Positions 8,289 through 15,318 of a stretch of 44,206 nucleotides of DNA are shown one piece after another. Below the pieces are notes generated by a model. The model ran no database searches and was not told the DNA's origin. It saw only the letters and a list, made by a program, of their open reading frames with translations. A program made the position numbers and the translations under genes. Source of the stretch: an uncultured Clostridia bacterium (GTDB lineage Bacteria > Bacillota > Clostridia > UBA1381); NCBI GenBank assembly GCA_910578235.1, contig CAJTPP010000008.1:13490-57695 (forward strand). Reading direction: 5' to 3'. How positions within the stretch are numbered: position 1 is the first letter of the stretch; each line of letters begins with the position of its first letter.

Positions 8289-8377
8289 CAGAGTGAAACC
8301 AAAGGTTACACGAAGGGGTACACCACCGCGGGTGTAGATACTTCTTTGTGTAACCTTTTTATTTTGGAGGGAATGAA
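8289..8377 (+). promoter_or_regulatory. Compact terminator/antiterminator leader before thiS
   Basis: Two exclusive structures share the segment GGTTACAC (8304-8311). It can pair upstream with GTGAAACC (8293-8300, seven of eight pairs, AAA loop). Alternatively it pairs downstream with GTGTAACC (8348-8355, perfect), which together with GAAG/CTTC (8312-8315/8341-8344) and TTTTT (8356-8360) makes an intrinsic terminator. Nested inside is a hairpin, TACACC (8319-8324) and GGTGTA (8331-8336), with the six-base loop ACCGCG. The TPP riboswitch consensus is not present, and the leader is too short for a T-box stem I. The effector is unknown; a thiS-associated RNA family may already be described, which I cannot check. 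Confidence 0.72.
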
Positions 8378-8575
8378 ATGATTATACTTAATGGTCAGGA
8401 AAGTGAGAACTATAGCACGCTTTCAGAGCTGCTTGACAAAAACGGCTATAGACGTGAAATAATTGTAGTTGAGATAAACGGTGTTATTATAAGAAAAGAT
8501 GATTATGATATGATAGATATAAAAGACGGTGATATTATAGAAATCGTGCATTTTATGGGCGGCGGTTCAAGATAG
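8378..8575 (+). CDS. thiS: Sulfur carrier protein ThiS
   Basis: A 65-residue ubiquitin-fold sulfur carrier that, as a C-terminal thiocarboxylate, gives sulfur to ThiG for thiazole synthesis. The IILNGQ start, DIIEIVHFMGGG end and length fit the family. The reading frame continues past the glycines with Ser-Arg before the stop, whereas ThiS normally ends in Gly-Gly, since that carboxylate must be adenylated. The dipeptide may need trimming, or the terminus may be used differently. GGAGGG lies six bases before the ATG. It is first in thiSGH-tenI, and thiF, the activating enzyme, is not in this operon. Confidence 0.93.
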   Translation: MIILNGQESENYSTLSELLDKNGYRREIIVVEINGVIIRKDDYDMIDIKDGDIIEIVHFMGGGSR

Positions 8576-8586
8576 GAGTTATAAAT

Positions 8587-9354
8587 ATGGAAGATAAGCT
8601 GATATTAAACGGACATGAATTTACATCAAGATTTATATTAGGCTCGGGGAAATATTCTCTTGAGCTTATAAAAGCCGCGGTTAAGAATGCGGGCGCGCAG
8701 ATTATAACGCTTGCTCTCAGACGCGCTCAGGGTGGCGCGGAGGAAAATATTCTTGACTACATACCAAAAGATGTGACGCTTTTGCCCAATACTTCAGGCG
8801 CAAGGAATGCGGAAGAAGCAGTGAGAATTGCGCGTCTTGCAAGAGAAACAGGCTGCGGAAATTTTATAAAAATAGAAGCCATAAGGGACACTAAATATCT
8901 TCTGCCGGATAATTATGAAACATTGAAGGCGACTGAAATTCTGGCGAATGAAGGGTTTGTTGTAATGCCATATATGTATCCTGATCTTAATGTGGCAAGG
9001 GATCTGAAAAATGCGGGCGCGGCATGCCTGATGCCGCTCGGATCGCCGATAGGTTCTAATAAAGGCTTGTGTACTAAGGAGTTCATACAGATATTAATAG
9101 ATGAGGTTGATATGCCTGTTATTGTAGACGCGGGTATAGGCAGACCGTCACAGGCATGCGAGGCTATGGAGATGGGCGCGGCAGCTGTTATGGCTAATAC
9201 GGCTATAGCTACGGCAGGTGATGTTGCCGCTATGGCTGCAGCTTTCCGTAAAGCGATTGAAGCGGGACGGGAAGCGTATCTTGCGGGGGTGGGAGATGTA
9301 ATAGAAAACGGATCGCGGGCATCATCACCATTAACGGGATTTCTGAGAAATTAA
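8587..9354 (+). CDS. thiG: Thiazole synthase
   Basis: A 255-residue (beta/alpha)8 enzyme that joins 1-deoxy-D-xylulose 5-phosphate, dehydroglycine and ThiS-thiocarboxylate into the thiamine thiazole. Motifs are SRFILGSGKYS, LPNTSGARNAEEAVRIA, FIKIEAIRD (the lysine near residue 97 is the expected Schiff-base former), LMPLGSPIGSNKG, VDAGIGRPSQA and VMANTAIA, with typical length. Its ribosome site AGGAG overlaps the thiS stop codon, so the two are probably coupled. The ITLALRRAQGG stretch replaces the more usual ITVALRR with little change. Confidence 0.96.
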   Translation: MEDKLILNGHEFTSRFILGSGKYSLELIKAAVKNAGAQIITLALRRAQGGAEENILDYIPKDVTLLPNTSGARNAEEAVRIARLARETGCGNFIKIEAIRDTKYLLPDNYETLKATEILANEGFVVMPYMYPDLNVARDLKNAGAACLMPLGSPIGSNKGLCTKEFIQILIDEVDMPVIVDAGIGRPSQACEAMEMGAAAVMANTAIATAGDVAAMAAAFRKAIEAGREAYLAGVGDVIENGSRASSPLTGFLRN

Positions 9355-9381
9355 AGGGACACTAAAACAAAGGAGAGTAAA

Positions 9382-10536
9382 ATGGAGAAGCGTACAAATC
9401 ATATGGAATATATGGATGGCATGGAAATCATAAATTCGTCTATGCTTGATGAAGTTACTGCGGTAATGAATGATTATGATTACAGCAAATATACCGGGCG
9501 TGATGTGAAAAACGCTCTTATGTGCGAAAAATTAACACCTGAAAATTTCGCCGCATTGCTTTCTCCGGCCGCTCAGCCTTTGCTGGAGGAAATGGCGCGG
9601 AGAGCAAAGGTTGAAACGCGCAGACATTTTGGAAACTCTGTGGCAATGTTCACACCGTTGTATATATCAAATTATTGTGAAAATTACTGTGTGTACTGCG
9701 GGTTTAACTGTCATAATAAAATAAGGAGAGCGAAGCTTGAGAAAACGGAAATAGATCGGGAAATGCGCGCGATTTCAGAAACGGGCTTGCAGGAGATACT
9801 TATTCTTACAGGCGAGAGCAGAAGTATGTCTGATGTGAGTTATATAGCCGCCGCCTGTGCTATCGCAAAGAAATATTTTAATGTTGTGGGTGTTGAGGTG
9901 TATCCGATGAACAGCGATGAGTATAAAAAATTGCATGAAAACGGAGCGGATTTTGTGACCGTGTTTCAGGAAACATATAACAGTGATAAGTATGAGACTC
10001 TGCATTTGGAGGGACACAAAAGAATATTTCCATACAGGTTTTACTCGCAGGAACGCGCTCTTCTCGGAGGTATGCGGGGCGTGGGATTTGCCGCGCTTCT
10101 TGGACTTGATGATTTCAGAAAGGACGCTTTTGCAACGGGTATGCACGCGTATTTGCTTCAAAAAAAATATCCGCATGCTGAAATTTCGTTTTCATGTCCG
10201 AGACTGAGACCGATAATTAACAATGACAAAATAAATTCTAAGGATGTGCATGAAGCGCAGCTTTTACAGGTAGTGTGCGCTTACAGAATTTTTATGCCGT
10301 TCGCAAGTATTACCATTTCCACTCGTGAATGTGAACGCTTCAGGGACAATATTATTAAAATTGCCGCGACTAAGATAAGCGCAGGTGTTGATGTTGGTAT
10401 CGGAGGTCACTTGGACGGCGGGAAAAAAGGCGACGGACAGTTTGAAATTTCTGATACGAGAAATGTTGGCGAGGTGTTTAAGACCATAAAAAAACAGGGT
10501 ATGCAGCCTGTAATGAGCGATTATATTTATGTTTAA
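9382..10536 (+). CDS. thiH: 2-iminoacetate synthase (radical SAM)
   Basis: A 384-residue radical SAM enzyme that cleaves tyrosine to give dehydroglycine (2-iminoacetate) for ThiG, the anaerobic alternative to ThiO. The CxxxCxxC cluster motif is C99-C103-C106 in NYCENYCVYCGF. Downstream are ILILTGESRSMSDVSYI, VGVEVYPMNSDEYKKL, TVFQETYN and a C-terminal region with GGHLDGGKKGDGQF. AAAGGAGAG precedes the ATG. The last eight bases overlap the next gene. Choice of ThiH over ThiO fits an anaerobe. Confidence 0.96.
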   Translation: MEKRTNHMEYMDGMEIINSSMLDEVTAVMNDYDYSKYTGRDVKNALMCEKLTPENFAALLSPAAQPLLEEMARRAKVETRRHFGNSVAMFTPLYISNYCENYCVYCGFNCHNKIRRAKLEKTEIDREMRAISETGLQEILILTGESRSMSDVSYIAAACAIAKKYFNVVGVEVYPMNSDEYKKLHENGADFVTVFQETYNSDKYETLHLEGHKRIFPYRFYSQERALLGGMRGVGFAALLGLDDFRKDAFATGMHAYLLQKKYPHAEISFSCPRLRPIINNDKINSKDVHEAQLLQVVCAYRIFMPFASITISTRECERFRDNIIKIAATKISAGVDVGIGGHLDGGKKGDGQFEISDTRNVGEVFKTIKKQGMQPVMSDYIYV

Positions 10537-11110
10537 GATACTGTGTGTAACCAACAGAAAATTGTGCGTTGGCAATTTTACTGACCGCATATCCGAATTG
10601 CATAAAAACGATGTGACTGTAATATTACGCGAAAAGGATTTGTCTGAAGATGATTATACAATTTTGGCGGATAAAATTATCAGGGTGTGCCCGGATATAA
10701 TATTGCATACACATATATGGGCGGCTGAACGGCTGGGGACAGACAGAATACATATTCCCATGAGTATGTCAGACAAGTATATTATGAAAAAATTTAATGT
10801 TACAGGGGTTTCGGTACATTCGGCAGATGAGGCGGTCAAGGCTGAGATTATGGGCGCTGATTATATAACGGCGGGGCATGTTTTTGAGACGGACTGTAAA
10901 AAGGGACTTGCTCCGCGAGGGACAGGGTATTTGAAGAAGATGTCGAAAAGTGTTAATATACCGGTGTACGGAATAGGAGGTATAACGCCTGATAATATAG
11001 AAATTATAAGGAAATCGGGCGCGTCGGGGGCGTGTATAATGTCGGGATTTATGCAGTGTGAAAACGTGGAAAAATATCTGATTAAATTAAATAGAGACGC
11101 TATACTTTAG
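10529..11110 (+). CDS. tenI: Thiamine phosphate synthase family protein, TenI-like thiazole tautomerase
   Basis: A 193-residue TIM-barrel protein of the ThiE/TenI family. The segment GHVFETDCKKGLAPRG closely matches B. subtilis TenI as I remember it, including the histidine assigned to tautomerase catalysis, whereas ThiE typically has GPIFPTxTK there. GVSVHSADEAVKAE and IPVYGIGGITPDN are shared by both. TenI aromatises the ThiG product to the carboxythiazole phosphate. If it is TenI, the true ThiE must lie elsewhere. A bifunctional or ThiE role cannot be excluded, as automated annotation would probably call it thiE. It overlaps thiH by eight bases, and no terminator follows directly. Confidence 0.85.
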   Translation: MFKILCVTNRKLCVGNFTDRISELHKNDVTVILREKDLSEDDYTILADKIIRVCPDIILHTHIWAAERLGTDRIHIPMSMSDKYIMKKFNVTGVSVHSADEAVKAEIMGADYITAGHVFETDCKKGLAPRGTGYLKKMSKSVNIPVYGIGGITPDNIEIIRKSGASGACIMSGFMQCENVEKYLIKLNRDAIL

Positions 11111-11137
11111 GATACTATTTTACAAAAAAGTGCGTAC

Positions 11138-11165
11138 TTGCAAAATTTTAAAAATATGGTATTAT
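11138..11165 (+). promoter_or_regulatory. Promoter of the nitroreductase gene
   Basis: TTGCAA (11138-11143), a 16-bp spacer and TATTAT (11160-11165) lie about 35 bp before the chosen start. A start codon at 11130 would lie upstream of this promoter, which argues for the ATG at 11202. Confidence 0.65.
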
Positions 11166-11201
11166 TATATAAGGCAACTGAAATTTCAGAGAAAGGATAT
11201 A

Positions 11202-11720
11202 ATGAAGATGGATTTTTTACAGATGGCAAAGGAAAGGTATTCAGTGCGTAAGTATAAAAATATACCTGTGGAAAAGAAAAAGCTTGATAAAATTCTTGAA
11301 GCGGGCAGAGTGGCGCCTACCGGAGCAAACAGACAGCCTCAGAGAATAATTGCGGTTACAGGCCCGGAAGGCTTAGAGAAACTCGGTAAGGGAGCGAAAA
11401 CATTTGGAGCGCCTGTGGTGCTCATAGTGTGCGCGGATAAAGAGGAGGCATGGACGCGTCCTGCCGACGGTAAAATTATAGCGGACATTGACGCTTCAAT
11501 AGTGACGGATCATATGATGCTTCAGGCAACTGAGCTTGGACTCGGCACTCTTTGGATGTGCTGGTTTAAGCCCGATATTATCCGTGAGGAATTTAATATT
11601 CCATTAAATTATGAGATAGTCAATCTTCTTGCAATAGGCTATGCGGATTGTGAGCCTTTGTCCGCTGACAGGCATGATGAAATGAGAAAAAAGATTACTG
11701 AAACTGTAACATACGCGTAA
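11202..11720 (+). CDS. Nitroreductase family FMN-dependent oxidoreductase
   Basis: A 172-residue single-domain nitroreductase-fold protein that should bind FMN and use NAD(P)H as a homodimer. Signs are the FMN-phosphate-binding start RYSVRKYKNIPVE, the APTGANRQPQ segment, DASIVTDHMMLQATELGLGT and WMCWF near the FMN, and a C-terminal AIGYAD. The start at 11202 follows AAAGGA and lies downstream of the promoter at 11138-11165; an upstream frame extension to 11130 looks untranslated. The substrate cannot be deduced. It is monocistronic, ending at the terminator 11724-11763. Confidence 0.9.
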   Translation: MKMDFLQMAKERYSVRKYKNIPVEKKKLDKILEAGRVAPTGANRQPQRIIAVTGPEGLEKLGKGAKTFGAPVVLIVCADKEEAWTRPADGKIIADIDASIVTDHMMLQATELGLGTLWMCWFKPDIIREEFNIPLNYEIVNLLAIGYADCEPLSADRHDEMRKKITETVTYA

Positions 11721-11723
11721 AAG

Positions 11724-11763
11724 AAAGGGAATATATCGGTATAAAACGATATATTCCCTTTTT
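11724..11763. terminator. Bidirectional intrinsic terminator
   Basis: A perfect 12-bp stem, GGGAATATATCG (11727-11738) and CGATATATTCCC (11747-11758), has an 8-base loop, AAA before it and TTTTT after it. It serves the nitroreductase gene and the convergent MerR gene. Confidence 0.92.
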
Positions 11764-11768
11764 GAATG

Positions 11769-12566
11769 TTATGGACGATTCACAGGAAAGAATATTTGTG
11801 TTTCCCATTGTTCAACGGGAATTTTGTCAAAATGCGAAGTGACATATATCTCATACGGCGGAGCAGTTATTTCATAGCCGTTATCGCTTATCCAGCGTGT
11901 TATGGCTCCGTATGCTTCGGGAAGCTTTGCGTATGAGCCGAAGTGTGTTGTTGAAGCGCAGAGAGCGCCGCTGATGGTTTTGTCTGACTGAGTTTTTTCT
12001 GCAACACCGAGAGCGAGTTCAATATCGCTGTTATCGGGATCGAATTCTTTGTCATGATAGAAAGCCATGCATTTGCCGTCAAGCACGATATTCTCGTCAG
12101 CGACGCGCTTGTAAAGTATTCCGTAGTATTTGCCGTAATCGTCTATGCTCATATTTTGTCTTACGGATATGACAGGCATATCCGTTGTTTCTGTTAATTT
12201 TATCTCATAATTATTCTGATAACTCATAATGTCACCTGTCCTTTCTAATGACTGAATGTGCTGTTCAAGGTCTTTTATCACTATGTTTGTGTCATAAATT
12301 GACTCGCAGAGCACATTTTTCTGTTTTTTTAGCTTGGATAAAAGTATACTGTTGTCAGAAAGCATATCCTTAATATCGGTCAGTGAAAAACCATAGTATT
12401 TAAGTTTTTTTATAAGAAGCATTTTTGGTATTTGTTCCTCGCTGTAAAAGCGATATCCGTTTTCTTCGTTGACTGTACATGGGTGTATAAGACCTGTTTT
12501 GTCATAATGACGAAGCGTTTTAATTGTCACCATACATGTTTTTGAAAATTGACCGATAGTAAGCAT
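11769..12566 (-). CDS. MerR-family transcriptional regulator with GyrI-like effector domain
   Basis: A 265-residue regulator. Residues 1-70 form a MerR winged helix (LTIGQFSKTCMVTIKTLRHY, then NGYRFYSEEQ), followed by a long dimerisation helix around residues 75-115. Residues from about 120 form a GyrI-like/effector-binding domain of the BmrR type (AGALC-like region GALCASTTHFGSY, PPYEIYVT near the end). Such proteins usually sense lipophilic cations or drugs. The start at 12566 is supported by AGGAGGA, and the longer frame would begin upstream of its own promoter. That promoter has the MerR-type 19-bp spacer, so it is probably self-regulated. It lies downstream of the ATP-grasp gene but behind a terminator. 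Confidence 0.92.
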   Translation of the reverse strand: MLTIGQFSKTCMVTIKTLRHYDKTGLIHPCTVNEENGYRFYSEEQIPKMLLIKKLKYYGFSLTDIKDMLSDNSILLSKLKKQKNVLCESIYDTNIVIKDLEQHIQSLERTGDIMSYQNNYEIKLTETTDMPVISVRQNMSIDDYGKYYGILYKRVADENIVLDGKCMAFYHDKEFDPDNSDIELALGVAEKTQSDKTISGALCASTTHFGSYAKLPEAYGAITRWISDNGYEITAPPYEIYVTSHFDKIPVEQWETQIFFPVNRP

Positions 12567-12609
12567 TGATATTCCTCCTGATTTGCAATATTGTTCATGA
12601 ACAATTTGT

Positions 12610-12640
12610 ATTATAATACCTGACCTTAGGGGAGAGTCAA
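12610..12640 (-). promoter_or_regulatory. MerR-type promoter with 19-bp spacer and operator
   Basis: On the minus strand TTGACT (12635-12640) and TATAAT (12610-12615) are 19 bp apart, the stretched spacing typical of MerR-activated promoters. The spacer carries an imperfect palindrome centred on CCTAAGG. Downstream, 12591-12604 is a perfect 14-bp palindrome TTGTTCATGAACAA in the 5' untranslated region. Confidence 0.8.
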
Positions 12641-12655
12641 GTGTTTTTTTGATTT

Positions 12656-12698
12656 TAATTAAATAAGCTTTCCGAGGAATATTTTGTCTCGGAAAGCT
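12656..12698 (-). terminator. Intrinsic terminator of the ATP-grasp operon
   Basis: The stem AGCTTTCCGAG (12666-12676) and CTCGGAAAGCT (12688-12698) is perfect over 11 bp with an 11-base loop. A moderately T-rich tail follows on the minus strand. It lies just past the stop at 12706. Confidence 0.75.
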
Positions 12699-12705
12699 GT
12701 ATGTT

Positions 12706-14037
12706 TTATTTTTCACTTACAATAATGGTGGGCAGTGACATTTCACTGTACTGTGTTGAAATAATACTGTTTTTTGCAATGCGTGAATATAGTCCGGCCA
12801 TTTTTCCTCCATATACATAAATACCTGTAATGTTGCTGTATTTCTTGTATTGAGCATTTTCATCATGAGTTATGTCGATATTCCATGAGGAGTATGGCTC
12901 GCAGTATTCCTGCAGCAGATAGTGATTGCCGATATTGTTGTTAACCGCTTGTGTCCATTCTTCGTCTGTCATATTTTCAACACCTGCGTACACGCCCTTT
13001 GAAGCATAAGAATCTTCCGGTTTTATAACCCATTTGTTTTTTGTACGCAACACGTCATGCTTCTCTACCTGATCTTTTGTAAGAGAAACAGTGTATGGAA
13101 TGTGTTCTTTTATAAACTGTACTTCGTCAGGCGTAAGAAATGCGGCAGTCATATTGTCATGAAGTATCTTGAATACAATTTTGTTATGAATGATCTGTGT
13201 TTTGAAATCACCGATCAGGCATACGTCATTATTTTCAGCTGCCTTTATGAAAGGCTGAACTTTATTATAATTACGCATTATGTCGCAGGTTACGGCTCTG
13301 CGGTAAACTGCGTTTATATGTCTGCCGTTTGGAGAAATAAGTTTACCGTTGTTGTATCTCAAATCTGTAATTTCGCATATTTCACATTCTATGCCGTTTT
13401 CCTCAAAAGCGGATTTAAAAGCTGTGAATTCGCGGCTTATATCTCCGCCGAAAAAATCTGTAATGGCCACATAAGGTGTTTCAACCGCCTTATCATAGGT
13501 TTGGTAAATATCCATAAAAGTTTTTACCCATGAATTAAATAATTCAAAGGTGCGCGCGTTATATTTTTTTGTAAATTCATTATAGGTGCTTGTTAGCCTG
13601 ATGGCTTGATTAAGCTCCTTATCCTCATTCATGGCGCTTGAACCGTCCGCGTTAAACTCACAGAATTTAAAAGTAAAGTCGTCCTCATTGAAAAATATAT
13701 CAATTCTTGCGATAGGAAGCTCGCATTTGTAATGATCGGGGCGGAGGATTAACTTTTCCAGTCTTTTTTCAAATCCGAATAATTTACGGTATTCGGCATT
13801 TGTTTTGTATTCACGGATAACCTTTTCTAAAATACCGTACATGGTGTCTGCGGCCTTGCTGAAAAATTCAGCCATTTCCTCTGTGAACATCTTAGGGATA
13901 TATAGGGTATGTACATAATAGCCATGATATCTGGCGGTATATTTTTTTATATATTCCTGCTGAATTTTTGCGCTGGCAATACTTTTGTCCAAGCTTTCAT
14001 CAGTAAGTTTTTTGTAAAATTCCTCTGTGTTTTGCAA
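12706..14037 (-). CDS. Circularly permuted ATP-grasp / glutathionylspermidine synthase-like protein, function unknown
   Basis: A 443-residue soluble protein. The central CEFNADGSSAMNEDKE resembles the EYNAD signature of glutathionylspermidine-synthase-like ATP-grasp ligases. Further on are KWVIKPEDSYASKGVYAG, a typical ATP-grasp lysine loop, and LLQEYCEPY, consistent with ATP and magnesium binding. It should ligate a carboxylate to an amine, thiol or similar group, but the substrates are not deducible. The start is a TTG at 14037 with AAGGAG ten bases upstream. It is 36 bases downstream of the ABM gene and shares its promoter. A role in making or modifying a small peptide-like compound is inference only. 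Confidence 0.7.
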   Translation of the reverse strand: MQNTEEFYKKLTDESLDKSIASAKIQQEYIKKYTARYHGYYVHTLYIPKMFTEEMAEFFSKAADTMYGILEKVIREYKTNAEYRKLFGFEKRLEKLILRPDHYKCELPIARIDIFFNEDDFTFKFCEFNADGSSAMNEDKELNQAIRLTSTYNEFTKKYNARTFELFNSWVKTFMDIYQTYDKAVETPYVAITDFFGGDISREFTAFKSAFEENGIECEICEITDLRYNNGKLISPNGRHINAVYRRAVTCDIMRNYNKVQPFIKAAENNDVCLIGDFKTQIIHNKIVFKILHDNMTAAFLTPDEVQFIKEHIPYTVSLTKDQVEKHDVLRTKNKWVIKPEDSYASKGVYAGVENMTDEEWTQAVNNNIGNHYLLQEYCEPYSSWNIDITHDENAQYKKYSNITGIYVYGGKMAGLYSRIAKNSIISTQYSEMSLPTIIVSEK

Positions 14038-14073
14038 GTCAAATCGTCTCCTTTAATGTTATGTTGATGATAT

Positions 14074-14373
14074 TCAGCAGAACACAGACGGAATGCGCAT
14101 GAGCTGTTCAATTTTGACGTCACCGCGAGTCAGAGGCTTAATATCTTCAATAAATTTTATAAAATGTTTTGTGTTATTGTGCTGTTCAATTGCGGTATCA
14201 TTCAGCCATTCTTCGATAAAAGTGAATTTTGCTGGGGACAGTCTGTCCTGATAAATTCTATAGGAAAGATTGCCTTTTTCTTTGCGCGTATCACGAACAA
14301 CATTTACAGCGCATTTTTTGAATTCTTCAACGCTGTTTTCAAGCACATTGAATTTGGCTATTACAGTAATCAT
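14074..14373 (-). CDS. Antibiotic biosynthesis monooxygenase (ABM) domain protein
   Basis: A 99-residue single-domain protein with the dimeric alpha-beta barrel pattern: ITVIAKFNVLENSVEEFKK, GNLSYRIYQDRLSPAKFTFIEEW and a histidine in a FIKFIEDI helix. Small ABM proteins include cofactor-free quinol monooxygenases such as YgiN and many of unknown substrate. The ATG at 14373 is preferred with GGAG eight bases upstream; a GTG three codons earlier is too close. It is first of a two-gene leftward operon with the ATP-grasp gene. Confidence 0.85.
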   Translation of the reverse strand: MITVIAKFNVLENSVEEFKKCAVNVVRDTRKEKGNLSYRIYQDRLSPAKFTFIEEWLNDTAIEQHNNTKHFIKFIEDIKPLTRGDVKIEQLMRIPSVFC

Positions 14374-14396
14374 ATTTATCACTCCTTAATTGTATT

Positions 14397-14425
14397 ATTG
14401 TATCATAAATCCCGTAATTTATCAA
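14397..14425 (-). promoter_or_regulatory. Promoter of the ABM / ATP-grasp operon
   Basis: On the minus strand TTGATA (14420-14425), a 17-bp spacer and TACAAT (14397-14402) lie about 25 bp before the ABM start. Confidence 0.75.
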
Positions 14426-14455
14426 GTATAATAAAATATGCTCTTATTCTGTTTT

Positions 14456-14512
14456 TTCGACAAAGGTTCTGTGTTTTCAACAAAGGATTTTCATGTAAAA
14501 ATATGGAAATAT
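14456..14512 (+). promoter_or_regulatory. Spo0A boxes and sigma H-like promoter of the spoIIA operon
   Basis: TTCGACAAA (14456-14464) is a perfect reverse-orientation Spo0A box, and TTCAACAAA (14476-14484) is a one-mismatch copy exactly 20 bp later, two helical turns. The second box runs into AGGATTT (from 14485), a sigma H -35 match, with GGAAAT about 13 bases further as a weaker -10. This reproduces the known control of spoIIA by Spo0A and sigma H. Confidence 0.8.
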
Positions 14513-14549
14513 TATTAAGATAGAAAAATTACATTAGGAGGAGTATAAA

Positions 14550-14897
14550 ATGGAATTGTTTTTATGGGGCAAATACCGTACCCTTGTGGTGAAGCTCTAC
14601 GGAGAGCTTGACCATCACGCCGCGCAGAGGGTTCGGGAAAGCGTGGACAGGGAGCTTTTAAAAAGCGGGGCTGTAAATGTGGCATTTGATTTTGAGAATG
14701 TTACGTTTATGGACTCATCGGGAATAGGAGTTATAATGGGACGGTGTAAAATAACCAAATCACTGGGAGGAAGCGTTATAATATACAGCGCGCCGGAGGA
14801 AGTAAAGCGTATAATTACAATGGCGGGCATAGATAAAATAGTTACCCTGTCGGAGGATATAGAACAGGGCGTAAAGGAGGCTGCTTTAAATGTATAG
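14550..14897 (+). CDS. spoIIAA: Anti-sigma F factor antagonist SpoIIAA
   Basis: A 115-residue STAS-domain protein that, when dephosphorylated in the forespore, removes SpoIIAB from sigma F. The phosphorylation site is the second serine of FMDSSGIGVIMGR (S57, equal to S58 of B. subtilis). AGGAGGAG precedes the ATG. It overlaps spoIIAB by eight bases. The partner phosphatase SpoIIE is not in the window. Confidence 0.97.
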   Translation: MELFLWGKYRTLVVKLYGELDHHAAQRVRESVDRELLKSGAVNVAFDFENVTFMDSSGIGVIMGRCKITKSLGGSVIIYSAPEEVKRIITMAGIDKIVTLSEDIEQGVKEAALNV

Positions 14898-15309
14898 AAA
14901 CAGTATGAGGATAGAATTTCCGAATAATTCGGATAATGAGCGCTTTGCGAGAAATGTTGCGGCAGCGTTTGTACTGGAGCTTGATCCTACCTTGGATCAG
15001 CTTTCAGAGATAAAGACAGCGGTATCCGAGGCTGTGACAAACGCTATAATACACGGTTATGACAGTAAGGATGGGACGGTCACTATGGAGGGCAGCATTG
15101 TTGATGACACAGTCGAGTTTATAATATCGGATAACGGTATAGGAATATCCGATATACGCAGAGCGAGAGAGCCTCTTTTCACAGGAAAACCAGAAATGGA
15201 GCGTTCCGGTATGGGTTTTACGATCATGGAGACGTTTATGGATAGAATGGACGTGGAAAGCGAAGTCGGCAAGGGTACACGCATAACAATGTGTAAGAAG
15301 TTAAAGTAG
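14890..15309 (+). CDS. spoIIAB: Anti-sigma F factor / serine kinase SpoIIAB
   Basis: A 139-residue GHKL-fold kinase that binds sigma F and phosphorylates SpoIIAA. The N-box is EAVTNAIIHGY, the G1 box ISDNGIGI, and the lid and G2 region ERSGMGFTIM. Length is typical, and it starts inside spoIIAA. The sequence around R(A)REPLFT corresponds to the family ATP lid. Confidence 0.97.
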   Translation: MYRNSMRIEFPNNSDNERFARNVAAAFVLELDPTLDQLSEIKTAVSEAVTNAIIHGYDSKDGTVTMEGSIVDDTVEFIISDNGIGISDIRRAREPLFTGKPEMERSGMGFTIMETFMDRMDVESEVGKGTRITMCKKLK

Positions 15310-15318
15310 GTGATTGCC

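Noticed and set aside
8312..8344. T-box antiterminator (GAAGGG ... ACCGCGGGU resemblance)
   Set aside because: The T-box core is interrupted by TACACC, the UGGN bulge is missing, and there is no room for stem I with a specifier loop downstream of the promoter.
8289..8377. TPP riboswitch before thiS
   Set aside because: The conserved CUGAGA and ACCUGAU-type aptamer segments are absent and the leader is only about 90 nt.
11130..11201. N-terminal extension of the nitroreductase
   Set aside because: The region contains the promoter, and the family begins at about the RYSVRKY segment.
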